From Synechococcus sp. CCY 0621 (lineage in GTDB: Bacteria > Cyanobacteriota > Cyanobacteriia > PCC-6307 > Cyanobiaceae), in assembly GCF_019038465.1 (NCBI RefSeq), contig NZ_JAFKRH010000014.1, positions 1 to 64,000 of the forward strand: DNA of 64,000 bases. Reading direction: 5' to 3'. The first letter of the stretch is position 1, and each line of letters starts with the position of its first letter. Shown piece after piece: positions 36,299 to 47,188 of this stretch. The notes below the pieces were generated by a model. The model was not told where the DNA came from and searched no databases. It saw nothing but the letters and a program-made list of their open reading frames with translations. Made by a program: the position numbers and the translations under genes.

Positions 36299-36981
36299 CA
36301 GCTGCGGAACAACCGCGAGTAGAGCTCACCATGGCCCAGCTGGGCCAGGCCCGCCCCCACCCCCCCGCTCCAGAGGGCCTCGGGATCGGCGGTCGCCAGC
36401 ACCGCCGCCCGTGACGCGATGGCGGGAGCCAGGGCCAGCTGTATCCGCTGGGCCGCCGTGGGACCCAGGGGCACCAGTCGCACGGCGGCGCTGAGCTGGG
36501 TGGCGATCCAGCCGTAGAGGTAGGCCTCCACCAGCTCCTGGGGGGGGATCTCAAGGGCCAGACCCGCCCAGGCCCAGGCCGCCGGCCAGGCCAGCCGCGG
36601 GGACCGCTCCCCGGGTATGGGCAGGCCCAGGTCCGCCAGCAGCTGCAGCAGCGAGAGGCCCATCTGCCGCTGCTGGGCCCGCACCTCGGCCGCCTCCCGC
36701 TGGGCCAGCAGCCAACTGTCCAGATCCAGCACCTCCTGCCAGGCGTGCCCTCCCGGTGCCTCACGCCATCGGGCCAGGGCCTCCATCAGCCGGCCCAGGC
36801 TGGCCGCCTCGATCGTCAGGGCGCCGCGGTCCAGCTCCGCCTCCAGCCAGCGGCGCACGCTGGCGGCGTCCGGCAGCTGGCCCGCCTGCACCAGCACCTC
36901 CAGGCCCTCGGAATAGCTGAAGGCCCCCACCGGCAGGGCGGGGCTGACGAGTTGGAACAGCCGCAGCCGGGCGAGGCTCAT
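36298..36981 (-). CDS. ureF: Urease accessory protein UreF
   Basis: The 227-residue all-helical protein matches UreF: LFQLVSPALPVGAFSYSEGLE near the N-terminus, SWLLAQREAAEVRAQQRQMG in the middle and AAVRLVPLGPTAAQRI toward the end. It bridges UreD-urease and UreG during nickel insertion. Its start overlaps the ureE stop (ATGA), and its stop overlaps the next gene by one base. Confidence 0.93.
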   Translation of the reverse strand: MSLARLRLFQLVSPALPVGAFSYSEGLEVLVQAGQLPDAASVRRWLEAELDRGALTIEAASLGRLMEALARWREAPGGHAWQEVLDLDSWLLAQREAAEVRAQQRQMGLSLLQLLADLGLPIPGERSPRLAWPAAWAWAGLALEIPPQELVEAYLYGWIATQLSAAVRLVPLGPTAAQRIQLALAPAIASRAAVLATADPEALWSGGVGAGLAQLGHGELYSRLFRS

Positions 36982-37532
36982 GGGTGGGGATGGTGGTGGT
37001 CATGGGCGTGGCCGGACGGTTCGTAGGCCCCTGGTTCGGGCCGAAACGGTCCCACCATCCGCTCCACGGTCAGCCCCCGTTGCCGCAGCAGCTCCTCGAG
37101 CACGTTGTCGACACCCAGGCGCAGTTGGTCGCCGTGCAGTTCCATGGCCACGTGGCGGTTGCCCAGGTGATAGGCCGCCTGCAGCAGGGCCAGGGGATCG
37201 GCGGCCCGCACCACCAGCAGCGGCTCATCGGCGGCCTCCACCAGTACCAGGGGCCCACCGGCCTCCGGTGCCAGCCGGTCGCCGGGCTCCAGGGCCGCGC
37301 CGCGGGGCAGCTGCAACAGCAGGTCCCGCCCACAGGCGCTGCGGCGATGGCCCCGCAGGCTGGTGCGCTCGTCGGCCCGGAGCGGCAAGCGCAACGGCGG
37401 TTCCGGCAGCGGCTCTGGATCTGGCCCCGAGACCTCCCCCTGACGCAGGTGCCGCACCAGCAGCAGGGGAGCGGTGGCCTCGGAATGAGTGGCGTCGGAA
37501 ACCGTGGCGTCGGAAACAGTGGGGCTGGGCAT
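36978..37532 (-). CDS. ureE: Urease nickel metallochaperone UreE
   Basis: The 184-residue protein has the UreE peptide-binding domain (RADERTSLRGHRRSACGRDLLLQLPRG region) and metal domain (LLQAAYHLGNRHVAMELH, GLTVERMVGPFRPEPGAY). It ends in a histidine-rich tail GHAHDHHHPHP that would hold several Ni2+ ions. The N-terminus contains a tandem VSDATVSDAT encoded by a 15-base direct repeat (37489-37518), an unusual extension. ATG at 37532 is chosen; ATG at 37562 would add ten residues. It leads the minus-strand ureE-ureF-binding-protein unit. Confidence 0.9.
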   Translation of the reverse strand: MPSPTVSDATVSDATHSEATAPLLLVRHLRQGEVSGPDPEPLPEPPLRLPLRADERTSLRGHRRSACGRDLLLQLPRGAALEPGDRLAPEAGGPLVLVEAADEPLLVVRAADPLALLQAAYHLGNRHVAMELHGDQLRLGVDNVLEELLRQRGLTVERMVGPFRPEPGAYEPSGHAHDHHHPHP

Positions 37533-37642
37533 GGAGCAGGCCAGCGGGCAACGGTGGTCCATCCACCCTGGCCAGCCGTTGGCAGGCGGTCCTGTGTCGG
37601 CTGCTACCGAATCCAGGCCCCCTGGGCCCCACGATCCTCGTC

Positions 37643-38557
37643 ATGCAGCTCACCGCTCCCGCCCCCTGGAGAGCCCAGGCCCGGCTCCGTTTTGAGACCA
37701 GCGACGGCGCCGTTGGTGCCACCCGGCACCAGGGCGGAGCGTCGGCACCGTTGAAGATCCAGCGGGCCTTCCCCGCCGCCGATGGCCGCTGCGAACTGCC
37801 CCTGCTGCACACCGGCGGCGGCCTGGTGGGGGGTGACGAACTGGCCATCAGCGCCGAGCTCGGCGCCGGCAGCCGGGCCCTGATCACCAGCGTGGCGGCC
37901 CAGAAGGTGTACGGAACCGTGGGCCGCTCCCGGCGGGTCCCCGCCGGGAGCTGGACCCATCAGACGCTCGATTTCCGGCTCGCCGCGGGGGCCGATCTGG
38001 AATGGCTGCCCCAGGAACTCGTGGTGTTCAGGGATGGTCTGTTCCAGCAGATCTGCCGGGTGGAGCTGGCCGAAGGGGCCAGCTGGCTGGGCGCGGAGGT
38101 GGTGCGGCTGGGGCGCAGCGCCGATGGCGAGACGCTCGGATCCGGGCGCTGGCGATCGTTGTTGCAGATCCGGCGGCAGGGCCAGTGGGAGCTCGTGGAC
38201 CGGCTGGAGCTGGGCGGCGAGAGTCTGGAGAGCCCCCACGGACTGGGGGGGCAGCCGGTGTTCGCCAGCCTGGTGTGGGCCGCCCCCGGGCCGGTGGGCG
38301 AGTCCCTGCTGGAGGCCTGCCGTGCTGAGCGGCACGGGCTGGAGGGGGAGATGGCCTGTGGGCGGCTGGAGCGGGGCCTGGTGGCCCGCTTCAGGGGCCG
38401 CTCCACCCAGGCGGCCCGCTTCTGGTTCACGCGGATCTGGGCCCGGATCCGGTCTGAGCGGGGGCTGGCGGCTCCGGTGTTGCCCCGGGTCTGGCCGTTC
38501 CAGGAGCAACCCCTCGACCAGGACCCGTTGCTGGCGACCGCAGCCCGCAGCTGGTGA
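37643..38557 (+). CDS. ureD: Urease accessory protein UreD (UreH)
   Basis: The 304-residue protein matches UreD: ARLRFETSDGAVGATRHQGGASAPLKIQRAF at the N-terminus, LLHTGGGLVGGDELAIS, LITSVAAQKVYGTVGRS, LEWLPQELVVFRDG and a C-terminal helix with FWFTRIWARIRSERG. It is the scaffold that binds apo-urease first. It lies divergent from ureE with 110 bases between the starts, and 2.5 kb before ureA with two unrelated genes between them. Confidence 0.93.
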   Translation: MQLTAPAPWRAQARLRFETSDGAVGATRHQGGASAPLKIQRAFPAADGRCELPLLHTGGGLVGGDELAISAELGAGSRALITSVAAQKVYGTVGRSRRVPAGSWTHQTLDFRLAAGADLEWLPQELVVFRDGLFQQICRVELAEGASWLGAEVVRLGRSADGETLGSGRWRSLLQIRRQGQWELVDRLELGGESLESPHGLGGQPVFASLVWAAPGPVGESLLEACRAERHGLEGEMACGRLERGLVARFRGRSTQAARFWFTRIWARIRSERGLAAPVLPRVWPFQEQPLDQDPLLATAARSW

Positions 38558-38609
38558 CCCCGAACAGGCGCTGCAGCGGGCCTAGGTTCGCCCCAGGCGC
38601 AGCCCCCCG

Positions 38610-39293
38610 ATGCATCGCTTCCAGCTCTCCCTTCAGGCCCTGGGCCAGGCGCGCCAGCTGATCGCTGTGGGCCGCAGTCAGGGGGATCTTGGCCGGATCG
38701 CCGACCTGGTCGACAGCTTCCTGGACACGCCCCAGATGGAGGCCTGCATCGCCCGCTTCCGGGCCCTGCCGGGCGGGGCGGCGATGATGGACGAGCGCTA
38801 TCCGCCCCTGCAGCCGGATCTGGAGCGGCTCGAAACGCTGCCGGAGGGGAGCCTCGGCCACAGCTACGCCGCCCTGATCCGCCGCTTCAACTACGACCCC
38901 GAATTCTTCCGCCCCCGCCCCATCGACACCGAGGGCCGCTGGCTCACCCAGCGGATCGCCACCACCCACGACATCCACCATGTGGTCAGTGGCTTCGGCA
39001 CGACGCCGGTGGGGGAGAACGGCGTGTTGGCCATCACCGCCACCCAGATTGGCTTCCCCGCCTACGTGAGCCTCACCCACGCGGCCCAGATCGCCGGGTT
39101 CCGCTTCAAGCTCGATGGCTACGAAAGCCTGAGCCGGTCGATCAGCCATGGCACCACGATCGGCTTCACCGCCCGTCCCTTCGCCACGGTTCGCTGGGAG
39201 GAGGGCTGGGAGCTGCCGGTGGCGGAGTGGCGGCAGCGGCTGGGGGTGACCCTGCCGGCCGATGACGCCCCCTACGGAGCGAATGTCTGCTGA
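38610..39293 (+). CDS. Coq4-family protein
   Basis: The 227-residue protein has the Coq4 zinc motif HD-x2-H-x11-E in TTHDIHHVVSGFGTTPVGENG. The surrounding helical layout is typical (LGHSYAALIRRFNYDPEFFR, GFRFKLDGYESLSRSISHG). Eukaryotic Coq4 organises or catalyses steps of ubiquinone synthesis. Cyanobacteria make plastoquinone, so the role here is open: it may act in plastoquinone metabolism or on another prenyl lipid. It sits 52 bases after ureD in the same direction and so may be cotranscribed with urease genes. Confidence 0.8.
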   Translation: MHRFQLSLQALGQARQLIAVGRSQGDLGRIADLVDSFLDTPQMEACIARFRALPGGAAMMDERYPPLQPDLERLETLPEGSLGHSYAALIRRFNYDPEFFRPRPIDTEGRWLTQRIATTHDIHHVVSGFGTTPVGENGVLAITATQIGFPAYVSLTHAAQIAGFRFKLDGYESLSRSISHGTTIGFTARPFATVRWEEGWELPVAEWRQRLGVTLPADDAPYGANVC

Positions 39294-39346
39294 AGCGGCG
39301 ACGGCGGGGGCAGCTCCGGCGGCTTCTGACCACCGGGGCAGGAGCC

Positions 39347-40966
39347 TTGGCCCGGCCTAGCTTGCCCCGAGTCGCCGGCGTTGCCGTGGCCCCAAGCGTC
39401 CTGCGCCGCCCAGGGGCGGTCGCCCTGGTTCTGGGCCTGGCCCTGGTGCTCCAGCCCCCGGGTGCCGCCCGCAGCGCCGAGGCGCCGTCGGGGCCTACGC
39501 CGCCGCCACGTCAGGTGACGGCGGAAAGCCTGGCCGCCGCCCTGCCCAAGCTCGATGCCCTGGCCGCGGAGATGCAGCGCAGCACCGGTGTCCCGGGCCT
39601 GGCCATCGTGGTGGTGCACGCCGACCGGGTGGTGTTCCTCAAGGGCTACGGCCTGCGGCGGGTGGGTGAGCCCGGTGCGGTGGATGCCGACACCGTCTTC
39701 CAGCTGGCCTCACTCTCGAAACCGATCGCCGCCACTGTGGTGGCCGGCCTGGTGGGCGACGGGCGCCTGGGCTGGGACGACCCGGTGCTGCGCACCCTCC
39801 CCCAGGCCCGCATCGGCCCGCCGGCCATCGCCCCTTCGGTGACCATCCGCGACCTGCTGTCCCACCGCAGCGGCCTGCCCGACCACGCCGGCGATCACCT
39901 CGAGGACCTGGGCTTCGATCGGGCCACGATCCTGGAGCGGCTGCGGCTGCTGCCCACCGGCAACCGCTTCCGCGCCGACTACGCCTACACCAACTTCGGC
40001 TTCACGGCCGGCGCCGTGGCCGCAGCCAACGCCGTGGGCCTGCCATGGGAGCAGCTCTCCAGTGAACGGCTCTACGGCCCCCTGGGCATGACCCGCACCA
40101 GCTCCCGCCACGCCGATTTCGTGGCCGCCGCCAACCGTGCCTCCCTGCATGTGCCGGAGGGGGGCCGCTGGGTGGCCCGCTACCAGCGGGATGCCGATGC
40201 CCAGGCCCCCGCCGGCGGCGTGAGCTCCAGCGTGCGGGATCTGGGCCAGTGGCTGCGGCTGCAGCTGGCCGGCGGCCGCCTCGATGGCCGTGCGCTGGTG
40301 GACGCCGCCGCCCTGGCGGAGACCCACCGGCCCCAGATCGTCAGCCAGCCGCCCCGCGATCCGACCACCGACCGTGCTGGCTTCTACGGGCTGGGCTGGA
40401 ACGTGGGCTACACCGACCGGGGCACGGTGCAGCTGGGCCACTCGGGCGCCTTCGACCTCGGCGCCGCCACGGCCGTCTACCTGCTCCCGGCGGAATCCCT
40501 TGGCATCATCGTGCTCTCCAACAGCCAGCCGCTGGGGGTGCCGGAGGCCCTCAGCCTCAGCTTCCTCGACCTGGCCACCACCGGAAGGGTGAAGCGTGAC
40601 TACCTCGCCGCCCTGCGCCCCCTGTTCCGGGGCATGGAGCAGCAGGACTATCCCGCCGTGGCCACCCCGGCCCGGCCGCTGCCGGCCCGTCCCGCCGACG
40701 CCTACACCGGCAGCTACGCCAATGCCTACGTGGGCCCGGTCGCCGTGGTGCGCCGCGGCGATGGCCTCGAGCTGCAGCTGGGTCCCCAGCTCCGCCCCTT
40801 CCCCCTCACCCCGGTGAGCGGCGACGGCTTCCGCTACCAGCCCGCCGGTGAGAACGCCTACGGCCCCAGTGCCGTCAGCTTCACGGTGGGCCCCGACGGC
40901 CGGGCCACGGCGGTGCGGATCGACAACCTCAACCTCAACGGCCAGGGGGTGCTCCAGCGGCGCTGA
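39347..40966 (+). CDS. Serine hydrolase of the class C beta-lactamase / PBP4* family
   Basis: The 539-residue precursor has a signal peptide ([24 protein letters not shown]). The catalytic domain has the SxxK motif in [14 protein letters not shown], the YxN motif in YAYTNFGF and an HSG triad (LGHSGAF) in place of KTG. A C-terminal beta domain (about 430-539: [27 protein letters not shown]) follows, as in many peptidase S12 proteins. It would hydrolyse peptides, esters or beta-lactam-like amides outside the cytoplasm. Starts at TTG 39347 or GTG 39386 are both plausible. It lies between ureD/coq4-like and ureA. Confidence 0.85.
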   Translation: MARPSLPRVAGVAVAPSVLRRPGAVALVLGLALVLQPPGAARSAEAPSGPTPPPRQVTAESLAAALPKLDALAAEMQRSTGVPGLAIVVVHADRVVFLKGYGLRRVGEPGAVDADTVFQLASLSKPIAATVVAGLVGDGRLGWDDPVLRTLPQARIGPPAIAPSVTIRDLLSHRSGLPDHAGDHLEDLGFDRATILERLRLLPTGNRFRADYAYTNFGFTAGAVAAANAVGLPWEQLSSERLYGPLGMTRTSSRHADFVAAANRASLHVPEGGRWVARYQRDADAQAPAGGVSSSVRDLGQWLRLQLAGGRLDGRALVDAAALAETHRPQIVSQPPRDPTTDRAGFYGLGWNVGYTDRGTVQLGHSGAFDLGAATAVYLLPAESLGIIVLSNSQPLGVPEALSLSFLDLATTGRVKRDYLAALRPLFRGMEQQDYPAVATPARPLPARPADAYTGSYANAYVGPVAVVRRGDGLELQLGPQLRPFPLTPVSGDGFRYQPAGENAYGPSAVSFTVGPDGRATAVRIDNLNLNGQGVLQRR

Positions 40967-41045
40967 ATCGGCGCGCCGAAGGTTCCTTCTGAACCTGACC
41001 CGGTACCGGAGCGCTGCGAGAGTGGGGCCGGCCAGTGCCGTCTGC

Positions 41046-41348
41046 ATGAACCTCACCCCCCAGGAGAAAGACAAGCTGTTGATCGTCACCGCCGCCCTGC
41101 TGGCGGAGCGGCGACTCGGCCGGGGCCTGAAGCTCAACCATCCCGAGGCGGTGGCCTGGCTCAGTTTCCAGGTGATCGAAGGGGCCCGCGACGGCCGCAG
41201 CGTGGCGGAGCTGATGCGGGAGGGCACCACCTGGCTGAGCCGGGATCAGGTGATGGAGGGGGTGCCCGAGCTGATCCCCGAGGTGCAGATCGAGGCGATG
41301 TTCCCCGATGGCACCAAGCTCGTCACCCTCCACGAACCGATCCGCTGA
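41046..41348 (+). CDS. ureA: Urease gamma subunit
   Basis: The 100-residue protein is full-length Ure[72 protein letters not shown] and a C-terminal [17 protein letters not shown]. It forms the trimeric urease core with UreB and UreC. It is followed by ureB after 14 bases. Confidence 0.97.
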   Translation: MNLTPQEKDKLLIVTAALLAERRLGRGLKLNHPEAVAWLSFQVIEGARDGRSVAELMREGTTWLSRDQVMEGVPELIPEVQIEAMFPDGTKLVTLHEPIR

Positions 41349-41362
41349 CCCCCCACCCCGCC

Positions 41363-41680
41363 ATGGCCCCCCTGATCCCCGGCGAACTGATCCCCGAGCC
41401 CGGCACGATCGAACTCAACGCCGGCCGCCCGGTCACCACCCTGTCGGTGGCGAACCGGGGCGACCGTCCCGTGCAGGTGGGATCCCATTTCCACTTCCAC
41501 GAGGCCAACGGCGCCCTCGAATTCGACCGCGAGGCGGCCCGCGGCCTGCGGCTCGACATCCCCGCCGGCACGGCCATCCGCTTCGAGCCCGGCGACCAGC
41601 GGGACGTGCATTTGGTGCCCTACGTCGGCGACCGCCGCGTGTTCGGCTTCAACGGTCTGGTGAACGGCCCCCTCGACTGA
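41363..41680 (+). CDS. ureB: Urease beta subunit
   Basis: The 105-residue protein is Ure[40 protein letters not shown] and the C-terminal [19 protein letters not shown]. It is a small beta-barrel that stabilises the catalytic subunit. Seven bases separate its stop from the ureC start. Confidence 0.97.
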   Translation: MAPLIPGELIPEPGTIELNAGRPVTTLSVANRGDRPVQVGSHFHFHEANGALEFDREAARGLRLDIPAGTAIRFEPGDQRDVHLVPYVGDRRVFGFNGLVNGPLD

Positions 41681-41687
41681 CACTCCC

Positions 41688-43396
<1,709 letters not shown>

Positions 43397-43412
<16 letters not shown>

Positions 43413-44182
43413 CGGCGCCGGCGCACCGACTTCCAGACCATCAGCAGGCGCGCCAGCAGGCTGCGGCTACTGGTGCGGCCCTGGGCGCCGGCGGCGAAGG
43501 CGACCGCCATCAGCAGGGCTGAGCCGTTCAGGCGCAGGCCATCGCGAAGGGCCGCCCAGGCCAGGGGGGCCAGGGGGGTTGCCTGCTCGATGCTGGCGGG
43601 CATGGCCGCCTCGGCCTGGCGGAGGGCGGCCAGGAGGTCCTGGCGCAGCCGGGGCATCGGTTTGGCCAGATCGGCCGTGGTGAGGGCTGGCCCATCGGCC
43701 GCCGCCAGTTGCTGCTGCAGGGTGGGGGCGTCAGGGGCCGAGCGGATCAGGGCCGCGAAGCTGCTGAACTGATCGCTGACCAGGCGCCGCTGCTGGGCCT
43801 GCAGGGCGGCGCGGTCGCTGAACTGCCGCACGGTGACGGAGAGCTGCAGGGGGATGAGCAGCAGGTACAGAACGGTGATCAGCACGGCCCAGCGCCGCAG
43901 CCGCTGGCGCAGCTGGAAGAGCTCCAGACGTTCCGGCTCCACGTGGGCCGCCAGGTGCACGAGCACGAAAGCCACAAGGGGGAACCCGGAGTTGGCGATC
44001 ACCAGTTCGATGAAGCGTTGCTGCCAGTCGCGTTGCAGTACCTGAACCGGAAGGGCGCCGGCCACCACGGCCAGGACGAACAGGCCCGCCAGGGCCAGGG
44101 CCGCGGCGAGCAGGATCGAAGCCAGTGATGACACCGGGCCTGACGGGGCCCTCGTCTCAAGCCTCGGATCTGTGGTGGTCAC
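43397..44182 (-). CDS. HpsJ-family membrane protein
   Basis: The 261-residue protein has three to four membrane segments ([56 protein letters not shown], and a C-terminal [12 protein letters not shown]). Between about residues 120 and 210 is a long soluble helical region. This pattern, with [21 protein letters not shown] and [13 protein letters not shown], fits the cyanobacterial HpsJ family, named for hormogonium polysaccharide secretion and often found with cyanoexosortase genes. The start overlaps the end of the upstream exported-protein gene by 26 bases, so they are coupled. Confidence 0.7.
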
Positions 44183-44954
44183 AGGCTGGGACGACGGGAC
44201 CCGCGGGGCTCAGGCGGGAACGCAGCCGGCGGCTCCAGCCGAAGGCCGCCATGGCCCCGAGCAGGGGCAGGGGACCCGGGACGTTCGAGCTGGCTGGTGG
44301 CTCCGGGAGGGCCCGCACCACCAGCCCACTGAGCAGTGCCTCGGTGGAGCTGGTGCCGCGGCCGCCGCCGGTGCCGGTGATCGAGAGGATCTGGTTGGCC
44401 TGAACGATGAAGGGGTTGGTGAAGGCGTAGCTGGTGTTGATCTGTTTCTCGAACAGGGTTTCGGTGGAAACCACCGGGCTGTTGGGATCGCCCCAGGTGA
44501 GCAGGGGATTGCCCAGGCCCACCCGCAGGCTGCCGTAGCGATAGCTGAGCAGTTCCACCTGCCGGTCGAAGAACAGCTCGATGGACTCCTGATTGGCCAC
44601 GCCCAAGCCGTTGCCGCGGTTGCGGCGTCCGCAGTTGGTCAGGCCGACGTTGTTGAGGCCCGCCCCGCCGGCTTTGTAGATGCAGAGGCCGTCGGCAGTC
44701 GCACTCACCGGTTTGGCGTTGCCGTTGGGTCGCAGGGCGTTCTGAAACACCAGATTGAGCGTGAGGCCCTCGGCGGTGGCGGTGAAGGTCTTGTTGGACG
44801 AGGCCAGGGGGCTGGGGGGCGTCGCGGTGGCGCTGCCGAGGTCGAAGCTGAAGGTGGTGCCGATGGCCTGGGCCGGTGCCGGCGCCAGGGTCAGGCCCGC
44901 AGCAATCAAGGAAGCGGCGATCAGGCCTGCCTCGGGTGTCGGCGTACGGGCCAC
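44157..44954 (-). CDS. Exported protein with a VPGPLP-type PEP-CTERM-like sorting tail
   Basis: The 265-residue precursor has an N-terminal signal (LIAASLIAAGLTLAPAPAQA) and a C-terminal sorting signal: VPGPLPLLGAMAAFGWSRRLRSR, i.e. a VPxP motif, a hydrophobic helix and an Arg cluster. This is the exosortase-substrate pattern of cyanobacteria. The middle is a low-complexity beta domain rich in Thr/Asn/Gly (LNLVFQNALRPNGNA, ELLSYRYGSLRVGLG, SILTGTGGG-like repeats) with one likely disulfide (LCIYKAGG / LTNCGRR). The tail would be cut by an exosortase that is not encoded in this window. Confidence 0.75.
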   Translation of the reverse strand: MARTPTPEAGLIAASLIAAGLTLAPAPAQAIGTTFSFDLGSATATPPSPLASSNKTFTATAEGLTLNLVFQNALRPNGNAKPVSATADGLCIYKAGGAGLNNVGLTNCGRRNRGNGLGVANQESIELFFDRQVELLSYRYGSLRVGLGNPLLTWGDPNSPVVSTETLFEKQINTSYAFTNPFIVQANQILSITGTGGGRGTSSTEALLSGLVVRALPEPPASSNVPGPLPLLGAMAAFGWSRRLRSRLSPAGPVVPACDHHRSEA

Positions 44955-45022
44955 GGGGCTGCACTCGGCATTGCTGCCTTGAGATTAGTGAACTCCCTCG
45001 TGTGTGCCACACCGTTGTCGGC

Positions 45023-45514
45023 TCAGGAGAGCGCCGGTTCCCGCTCCTCTGCGAAGGCCCAGTCCTCCTGGTTGGGATCCCGGCGCTGTTTGCGCCGCTC
45101 CACCGACAGCACCGGCAACTCTTTCAGGGGCGCTTCGAAGGCCACACCAAAGGTGAGGGCAAAGCGGGCTCGGGTGAGCCAGCGCAACTGGGCCCGCATC
45201 CGCAACTGGCCGAAGCCGGGATGGGCGCGCAGATCCATCAGGAGCCACTGCCCCGGTGCAAGGGACTGCTCTTCGGCGGCGATCAGGCACATGCCGCCTT
45301 CTCCCACGTCGACGATGTCGGCGAGGAACCAGCGGCCCATGGGCTGGCGAGCGTCATCCAGGCGCCGCAGGGCGATGGTGCGGCAGCTCTCGATGGGATG
45401 ACGGAGGTAGACCCGATTGTCTCGGCGGACGCCAGCCCTGTCCTGGTCGCGCAGGAGGACCCCCGATGCGCACGAGTTCCTCAAAGGCTGGGACCCGGTC
45501 TTGTTGGGCAGCAT
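45023..45514 (-). CDS. PilZ-domain protein, possible c-di-GMP receptor
   Basis: The 163-residue protein matches the PilZ beta barrel: an RxxxR motif (RRDNR or RVYLR near residue 32), then FLADIVDVGEGGMCLIA and AQLRWLTRARFALTFGVAFE. The second motif, normally D/N-x-S-x-x-G, reads DVGEGG, with Gly in place of Ser, so cyclic-di-GMP binding may be weakened. The acidic/basic tail after about residue 135 is probably disordered. A PAS-GGDEF-EAL enzyme that could alter the ligand lies 8.4 kb away. The N-terminal 25 residues are uncertain. Confidence 0.75.
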   Translation of the reverse strand: MLPNKTGSQPLRNSCASGVLLRDQDRAGVRRDNRVYLRHPIESCRTIALRRLDDARQPMGRWFLADIVDVGEGGMCLIAAEEQSLAPGQWLLMDLRAHPGFGQLRMRAQLRWLTRARFALTFGVAFEAPLKELPVLSVERRKQRRDPNQEDWAFAEEREPALS

Positions 45515-45748
45515 CGGCAGGGCTCCTCGCCTCTGCGTTCATCCTCAACCCTCTGTGTCTCATCGAGAACCATGCTTAGGGAAACGCTATTCGTATGGAG
45601 CGCTAGGAAGCGCCAGGATGGCGACAGTGGCTCTACAGCGATGGTTTGTGGAGACCCTCAGCCGACAGCGCCCCTTGTTTCCGTAACAACGGCAACGGGT
45701 GACCACCCCGGCGGCACTGCAGGATCCAATCGCGTGGAAGGGTCTGGA

Positions 45749-47188
45749 ATGTTCAGTCAGTACAAACCGAACCAGGGATACGACGAGTACTTCACCTCCA
45801 CCGACCAGCCCCGGGCCACCCTCAAGCCGCTGCTCTCGTCCCTCGGCCAGATGGGACTCGACCAGTTGAACCGGAACCATGAGGCCGCCGGCATGCTGCT
45901 CAAGCGCCTCGGAGCCACCTTCCGCCTCAACGATTCCGACAGCAAGGGTGTGGAACGGATCCTGCCCTTCGATCCGCTGCCCCGGTTGATCGGGGCCCAG
46001 GACTGGGAGCGCCTGGAGCGGGGCCTGATCCAGCGTCTGGAGGCGATCGACCGCTTCCTGGCCGACGTCTATGGCGACCAGAAAATCCTGGCCGACGGCG
46101 TGGTGCCCAGGGCTGACGTGGAGAGCTCCCAGGGTTGGCGGCCCCAGATGCAGGGCTTCCAGCCGCCCCTCGGGCGCTGGTGCCACATCTCGGGCCTGGA
46201 TCTGGTGCGCGACGGCGATGGCACCTGGCGGGTGCTGGAGGACAACCTGCGCTGCCCCTCGGGGGTGGCCTACTTCCTCGAGAACCGGCGGGTGATGAAA
46301 CGCATGTTCCCGAGCCTGTTCGCCGGGCGCACGGTGCAGCCGATCGATGACTACCCCTCCCACCTGCTGCAGACCCTGCGGGAACTGGCCCCCTGGACCG
46401 ACACGCCCAAGGTGGTGCTGCTCACCCCCGGGGTGTTCAACAGCGCCTATTTCGAGCACAGCTACCTCGCCCAGCAGATGGGGATCCAGCTGGTGGAGGG
46501 CCGCGACCTGGTCTGCGAAGGGGATCGGGTGTGGATGCGCAGCACCGCCGGCCTTGAGGCGGTCGATGTGATCTACCGCCGCATCGACGACGACTTCCTC
46601 GACCCGGCCGTGTTCCGCCCTGATTCCCTGCTGGGGGTGCGGGGCCTGATGGGGGCCTATGCCGCGGGCCGGGTGGCCATCGCCAATGCCCCGGGCACCG
46701 GCGTCGCCGACGACAAGCTCATCTACGCCTATGTCGGCGAGATGATCCGTTACTACCTGGATGAGGAGCCCATCATCGAGAACGTTCCCACCTACATTTG
46801 CTCCAGGCCCGACGACCAGGCCTACGTGCTGGAGCACCTCGGGGAGCTGGTGGTGAAGGCGGTGGCGGAAGCCGGCGGCTACGGCATGCTCATCGGCCCC
46901 CACGCGAGCCAGGCGGAGATCGCCGAGTTCGCCATCAAGATCCAGGCCGATCCCCGCAACTACATCGCCCAGCCCACCCTGGAACTCTCCACCGTGCCTT
47001 CCCTGAGCGAAGGCGAGCTCTACCCCTGCCACGTCGATCTGCGTCCCTACGTGCTGCGCGGCAAGGAGGCCTGGGTGAGCCCCGGCGGCCTCACCCGCGT
47101 GGCCCTGCGGCGCGGCTCCCTGGTGGTCAACTCCTCCCAGGGGGGCGGCTGCAAGGACACCTGGATCGTGGATGAAGCCCCATGCTGA
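45749..47188 (+). CDS. Circularly permuted ATP-grasp protein (predicted peptide/amide ligase)
   Basis: The 479-residue protein matches the circularly permuted ATP-grasp family (DUF404/DUF407): YKPNQGYDEYF at the N-terminus, RFLADVYGDQKIL, GRWCHISGLDLVRDGDGTWRVLEDNLRCPSG-like core, VVLLTPGVFNSAYFEH, VIYRRIDDDFLDP, LIGPHASQAEI and a C-terminal LRRGSLVVNSSQGGG. ATP-grasp enzymes join a carboxylate to an amine through an acyl phosphate. The substrate is unknown. ATG at 45749 is chosen by family N-terminus. It heads a run in which the alpha-E gene overlaps it by 7 bases and a transglutaminase follows. Confidence 0.88.
   Translation: MFSQYKPNQGYDEYFTSTDQPRATLKPLLSSLGQMGLDQLNRNHEAAGMLLKRLGATFRLNDSDSKGVERILPFDPLPRLIGAQDWERLERGLIQRLEAIDRFLADVYGDQKILADGVVPRADVESSQGWRPQMQGFQPPLGRWCHISGLDLVRDGDGTWRVLEDNLRCPSGVAYFLENRRVMKRMFPSLFAGRTVQPIDDYPSHLLQTLRELAPWTDTPKVVLLTPGVFNSAYFEHSYLAQQMGIQLVEGRDLVCEGDRVWMRSTAGLEAVDVIYRRIDDDFLDPAVFRPDSLLGVRGLMGAYAAGRVAIANAPGTGVADDKLIYAYVGEMIRYYLDEEPIIENVPTYICSRPDDQAYVLEHLGELVVKAVAEAGGYGMLIGPHASQAEIAEFAIKIQADPRNYIAQPTLELSTVPSLSEGELYPCHVDLRPYVLRGKEAWVSPGGLTRVALRRGSLVVNSSQGGGCKDTWIVDEAPC

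Noticed and set aside
37594-37607. NtcA site GTG-N8-TAC upstream of ureD
   Set aside because: Only one half-site is perfect. The sequence 22 bases downstream (CACGAT) is a poor -10 box and would leave almost no leader before the ATG. Chance occurrence is likely.
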